Source of the DNA: an uncultured Parvimonas sp.
Lineage (GTDB): Bacteria; Bacillota; Clostridia; Tissierellales; Peptoniphilaceae
Reading direction: 5' to 3'
DNA: 7,073 nucleotides
Assembly: GCA_902470455.1 (NCBI GenBank)
Contig: CABRGI010000038.1
Coordinates: 1-7,073 of the forward strand
The position numbers were made by a program, and so were the translations under genes. Position 1 is the stretch's first letter. Each line of letters opens with the position of its first letter. A model generated the notes under the pieces. It saw only the letters and a list, made by a program, of their open reading frames with translations, made no database searches and had not been told where the DNA came from. Positions 4,638-7,073 of this stretch are shown one piece after another.

Positions 4638-6046
4638 ATTATTCCGTCCAATCCTCCACAATGCCCACCAATTAAGGTGCTTCGCTCTTTTACTCTTGAG
4701 CCTTCCATTAATGCTGTTGCTTTTTGAATTGATAGATAGCCAAATTTATCTCTTATTTCATCAATGGCTTTTTCTAGTTTTGTGTTTTTTTCAATTTTCT
4801 TTATATTGTCAAATAGGCTTATGACTGTATAATTTTTATCCGTCAATTTATCGAATCTAACTCCAATATTTCTTACAGAGCCACCCCTATATTTTTCTCT
4901 AAATAAGGATAGAACATGATTTGTAAGCTCTTTTGTACTCTGTGTTGGCTCAATTTTTTTACTTGAATTAATCGATTTTAATTCTTCATCATAACTAAAA
5001 CCGATATGAATAGAAATTACAGTCGCCTTTTTGTTTATTCTTCTAAGTCTTGTTGCCACTTGTTCAGCCATTTCTCTAAGTACAATTTCAATTTCTGAAC
5101 GTCTATTGTAATTTCTAGGAAGAACCTGTGAATTTCCAATTCCCTTTGACTGTGGGATATAAGGTCTTGTAACTTTGCTCTCATCTACACCATTTGCATG
5201 AAACCAAAGCTGAACTCCAATAATTCCAAACTCTTTTTTTAATCTGTCAGGATTTGCATTTGCCAATTCCTCTATAGAATTGATATGAAGTTTTTCAAGT
5301 CTTTTTGCTGTTCTTCCTCCAATTCCCCAAAAGTCAGTCAATTTTTCTATTTTCCATAACTTTGTTTCAACATCCTCATAAGACCAATTAGCTCTCATAT
5401 TTTTATTTTTTTTAGCTTCATTATCCAGAGCCAATTTTGCAAGTAGGGGATTTGAATTACTCATTCCAATAGTTGAAAAAATTCCCGTTTCTCTCCAGAT
5501 TTCATTTTGAATTTTCGCAGATATTATATCTAATTTTTCTCTTCTGTTCACGCTTTTATCCGAAATAAAATAGTCCAATGAAGTTGTTAAATCTATAAAG
5601 CCCTCATCAATGGAATATGGATAAATTTCATCTTTACCCGCATAGTTTTGTAGAATTTTTTGTATTTTTAAATTATCTTCAATATAAAGTGCCATTCTCG
5701 GCGGAACGATAAAAGTTTTGGCTGCCCATTTTTCAATAAAGTTTACATATTCTCTCGTTATTTTAATATTTTGCCTATAAGCATTTGCATAATTAAATTT
5801 TCTTGTATTAATATCAAAAGGAAGATCTCTGCTTCTTCCAACATTTTTCTTTCCGAAAACTTCTTTAAAAGTAGGAGAACTTGCAAGTATCAGACCTTTT
5901 GAATTGTCAGCTCTACTCATAACACAAAGGGAAGTGTTTAGAGGATGTAGCCCTCTTTTAACACATTCCACACTTGCATAAAATGACTTCATATCAATAA
6001 ATGCAATGTCTGAACGGGGCTCTTTAGAATAATCTATTAAACCCAT
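4634..6046 (-). CDS. Y-family translesion DNA polymerase, UvrX/YqjW (UmuC-like) type
   Basis: 470 aa, full length. ATG 6046 has a very strong Shine-Dalgarno sequence (AAGGAGGAG, 6049-6057 on the minus strand). The palm carries FIDMKSFYASVE (16-27) with catalytic D18 and aromatic steric-gate residues F22/Y23, and YSIDEGFIDL (144-153) with catalytic D147 and E148. A helix-hairpin-helix thumb follows (FWGIGGRTAKRLEKL, 239-253). The little-finger domain covers about 300-415 and ends in YTVISLFDN (406-414), which resembles a beta-clamp-binding LF motif. The C-terminus (LSIQKATALMEGSRVKERS, then IGGHCGG) matches the tail of Bacillota UvrX/YqjW/ImpB-MucB-SamB proteins. It copies damaged DNA with low fidelity. 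No umuD-like gene is adjacent; the following genes are instead a YolD-like protein and a small protein. The gene starts 19 bases after the ImmA-like gene and is presumably controlled by the repressor at the operon head. Confidence 0.95.
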   Translation of the reverse strand: MGLIDYSKEPRSDIAFIDMKSFYASVECVKRGLHPLNTSLCVMSRADNSKGLILASSPTFKEVFGKKNVGRSRDLPFDINTRKFNYANAYRQNIKITREYVNFIEKWAAKTFIVPPRMALYIEDNLKIQKILQNYAGKDEIYPYSIDEGFIDLTTSLDYFISDKSVNRREKLDIISAKIQNEIWRETGIFSTIGMSNSNPLLAKLALDNEAKKNKNMRANWSYEDVETKLWKIEKLTDFWGIGGRTAKRLEKLHINSIEELANANPDRLKKEFGIIGVQLWFHANGVDESKVTRPYIPQSKGIGNSQVLPRNYNRRSEIEIVLREMAEQVATRLRRINKKATVISIHIGFSYDEELKSINSSKKIEPTQSTKELTNHVLSLFREKYRGGSVRNIGVRFDKLTDKNYTVISLFDNIKKIEKNTKLEKAIDEIRDKFGYLSIQKATALMEGSRVKERSTLIGGHCGGLDGII

Positions 6047-6065
6047 AACTCCTCCTTATAAAAAA

Positions 6066-6620
6066 TTAAATATCATTCCAATCGTCATCAAGCGGTTTAT
6101 AATCTTTTAAAAATGTAGAATCGGGTGCAAAATTATTATCCTTACTAATATCTAGTAAATTCATCTTTGCCATTTCTGAAATTTTTAAATTTAAAAGATT
6201 AATGTCAACCCCCAGTTCATAGGCAAGCTCTCTGTCGCTTTGTGCATATTTTATCATTGAGATAATATCTTCATCTGAAATCAAAAGATGGGCAGCAAAG
6301 ACATTCGCTTCCATTTCATAAATATTTGTAGGATTAAAAATTCTGCTTTCGTGAAAACTTGCGCCTTTGATACATTCCTTCCTATGAAGTTGGTCATGTC
6401 CCAGTTCGTGAGCCAATACAGTTTTCTTGAGACTTCCAACATTATTCGGTATAAAGATAAATCTATTTCTTAAAATAACTTTATACATACCAAGTAGAGA
6501 ATTAGTCGGATTCATATATAATAAATTAATATTTAGCATTTTAATAAGTTTTTCGGGATCTCTGGTTTGATATTTCTTAACAAGACTGTTGACCTTGTCG
6601 TAAATCCATTTATTACTCAT
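6066..6620 (-). CDS. ImmA/IrrE-family metalloprotease
   Basis: 184 aa, soluble. The zinc-binding HELGH motif is at 71-75 (VLAHELGHDQLHR), with a third ligand in YEMEANVFAAHLLI (101-114; E102 or E104). Both are diagnostic of the ImmA/IrrE (COG2856-type) family. In ICEBs1 and related prophages, ImmA cleaves the XRE repressor ImmR after DNA damage and so derepresses the element; DdrO cleavage by IrrE in Deinococcus is analogous. Here the gene follows an XRE repressor by eight bases, exactly as in those pairs, with a weak site (GTAGGT) overlapping the repressor stop. That arrangement may hold protease levels low. The C-terminal 45 residues end in an acidic, aspartate-rich tail (PLDDDWND). The cleavage substrate is inferred from the adjacent gene. 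Confidence 0.9.
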   Translation of the reverse strand: MSNKWIYDKVNSLVKKYQTRDPEKLIKMLNINLLYMNPTNSLLGMYKVILRNRFIFIPNNVGSLKKTVLAHELGHDQLHRKECIKGASFHESRIFNPTNIYEMEANVFAAHLLISDEDIISMIKYAQSDRELAYELGVDINLLNLKISEMAKMNLLDISKDNNFAPDSTFLKDYKPLDDDWNDI

Positions 6621-6628
6621 TTTTTTAC

Positions 6629-7027
6629 CTACTTTTTATTTTTTCCATACTTTTTATTCTTTAATTTTGATTGCCAATATGCTTCTGAAATAGCTTCAAA
6701 AAGTACATCCTTATCTTCTTCAGGAAGCTCTCCGCCTGCAAAAAGTCCAGCCATAGACTCAACTAAACTTTGTGCATCCTTTGCTCCCTTATAGCCGAAC
6801 GTTTCTGTAGAATTTATAATAAAATATTCCTCATCAGTAAGCAAATAATTTACATTTACATCGAAAATACTAGCGAGTTTTTCGTACATCTCCATTTTTC
6901 TAGGTCTTAAATCCTTTGCCTCATAATTGCTAACAGTCTTAGAAGTTGTCCCTAGAAGCTCAGCAAGTTCTTTTTGAGTTAGATTTTTTTCTTCTCTTAA
7001 AGTTTTAACTTTTTTACCAAAGCTCAT
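6629..7027 (-). CDS. XRE-family transcriptional repressor (ImmR-like)
   Basis: 132 aa. ATG 7027 has an excellent AAAGGAGGA ribosome binding site. Residues 3-62 form a Cro/C1-type helix-turn-helix domain: TQKELAELLGTTSKTVSNYE (17-36) is the HTH core, followed by RPRKMEMYEKLASIFDVNVN. Beyond a short linker (63-82) is a helical C-terminal domain, with FAGGELPEEDKDVLFEAIS at 96-114 and AYWQSKLKNKKYG at 116-128. This tail recurs in XRE regulators that precede ImmA-type proteases in Bacillota elements (from memory). It is the first gene of the operon and very probably represses it by binding the palindrome at 7043-7061. Inactivation by the adjacent protease would induce the polymerase. No LexA-like protease domain is present, so self-cleavage is unlikely. 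Confidence 0.92.
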   Translation of the reverse strand: MSFGKKVKTLREEKNLTQKELAELLGTTSKTVSNYEAKDLRPRKMEMYEKLASIFDVNVNYLLTDEEYFIINSTETFGYKGAKDAQSLVESMAGLFAGGELPEEDKDVLFEAISEAYWQSKLKNKKYGKNKK

Positions 7028-7042
7028 TTTACTTCCTCCTTT

Positions 7043-7061
7043 ATAGAAATTAAATTTCTAT
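7043..7061 (-). promoter_or_regulatory. Candidate operator of the XRE repressor
   Basis: ATAGAAATT (7043-7051) and AATTTCTAT (7053-7061) form a perfect 9-1-9 palindrome. It ends about 15 bases before the repressor ATG, just outside the ribosome binding site. The size and perfect symmetry suit an XRE dimer. The promoter itself seems to lie mostly beyond the window end, so its exact position relative to the palindrome cannot be given. No CGAAC-N4-GTTCG LexA (DinR) box is present in 7028-7073. Confidence 0.7.
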
Positions 7062-7073
7062 TTATTTTAAAAA

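Noticed and set aside
6288..6473. Plus-strand frame inside the ImmA-like gene
   Set aside because: Antisense shadow of the HELGH-containing coding region.
6567..6794. Plus-strand frame across the repressor/protease junction
   Set aside because: Antisense to two real genes; its hydrophobic start is the complement of lysine-rich coding sequence.

Overview
The window is AT-rich throughout, with strong AAGGAGG-type ribosome binding sites and short Rho-independent hairpins. This points to a low-GC member of the Bacillota, plausibly an anaerobic clostridial or Tissierellia-type host. The genus cannot be fixed from the sequence alone. Several signs mark it as accessory DNA: a decayed plasmid/ICE-type replication initiator, a stand-alone Fic protein, dispersed-repeat-like DNA, and an ImmR/ImmA-type regulator pair.

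Left part (1-1050): the 3' portion of a CPBP-family (CAAX-protease-like) membrane protein runs in from before the window and ends at a terminator (813-848). Behind it is a short frameshifted relic of a RepA N-terminal-domain replication initiator. Its Shine-Dalgarno sequence and GTG start are still intact, but stops and frameshifts follow immediately.

Middle part (1051-4004, plus strand): a monocistronic gene for a cytoplasmic 461-aa protein, apparently DUF4026 plus a DUF2314-like C-terminus, has a near-consensus extended -10 promoter and its own terminator. A 338-bp gap then holds hairpins, a REP-like repeat and an imperfect direct repeat. Next is a fic gene (348 aa) carrying a canonical HPFNDGNGR motif, an N-terminal inhibitory motif and a C-terminal winged helix. 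Its promoter is covered by a perfect 17-3-17 palindrome. The same CCCTTAAA half-site appears once more upstream and again in the terminator that closes the gene.

Right part (4004-7061, minus strand): a tight five-gene operon encodes an XRE repressor, an ImmA/IrrE-type metalloprotease, a UvrX/YqjW-type Y-family DNA polymerase, a YolD-like protein and a 94-aa protein of unknown function. The genes overlap or lie within 19 bp of each other. A perfect 9-1-9 palindrome sits just upstream of the repressor, and no LexA box is visible in the 46 bp available there. The simplest reading, an inference, is a self-contained damage-inducible mutagenesis cassette: the protease inactivates the repressor and releases a translesion polymerase with two small partners. 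It converges on fic, and both transcripts appear to share one bidirectional terminator.
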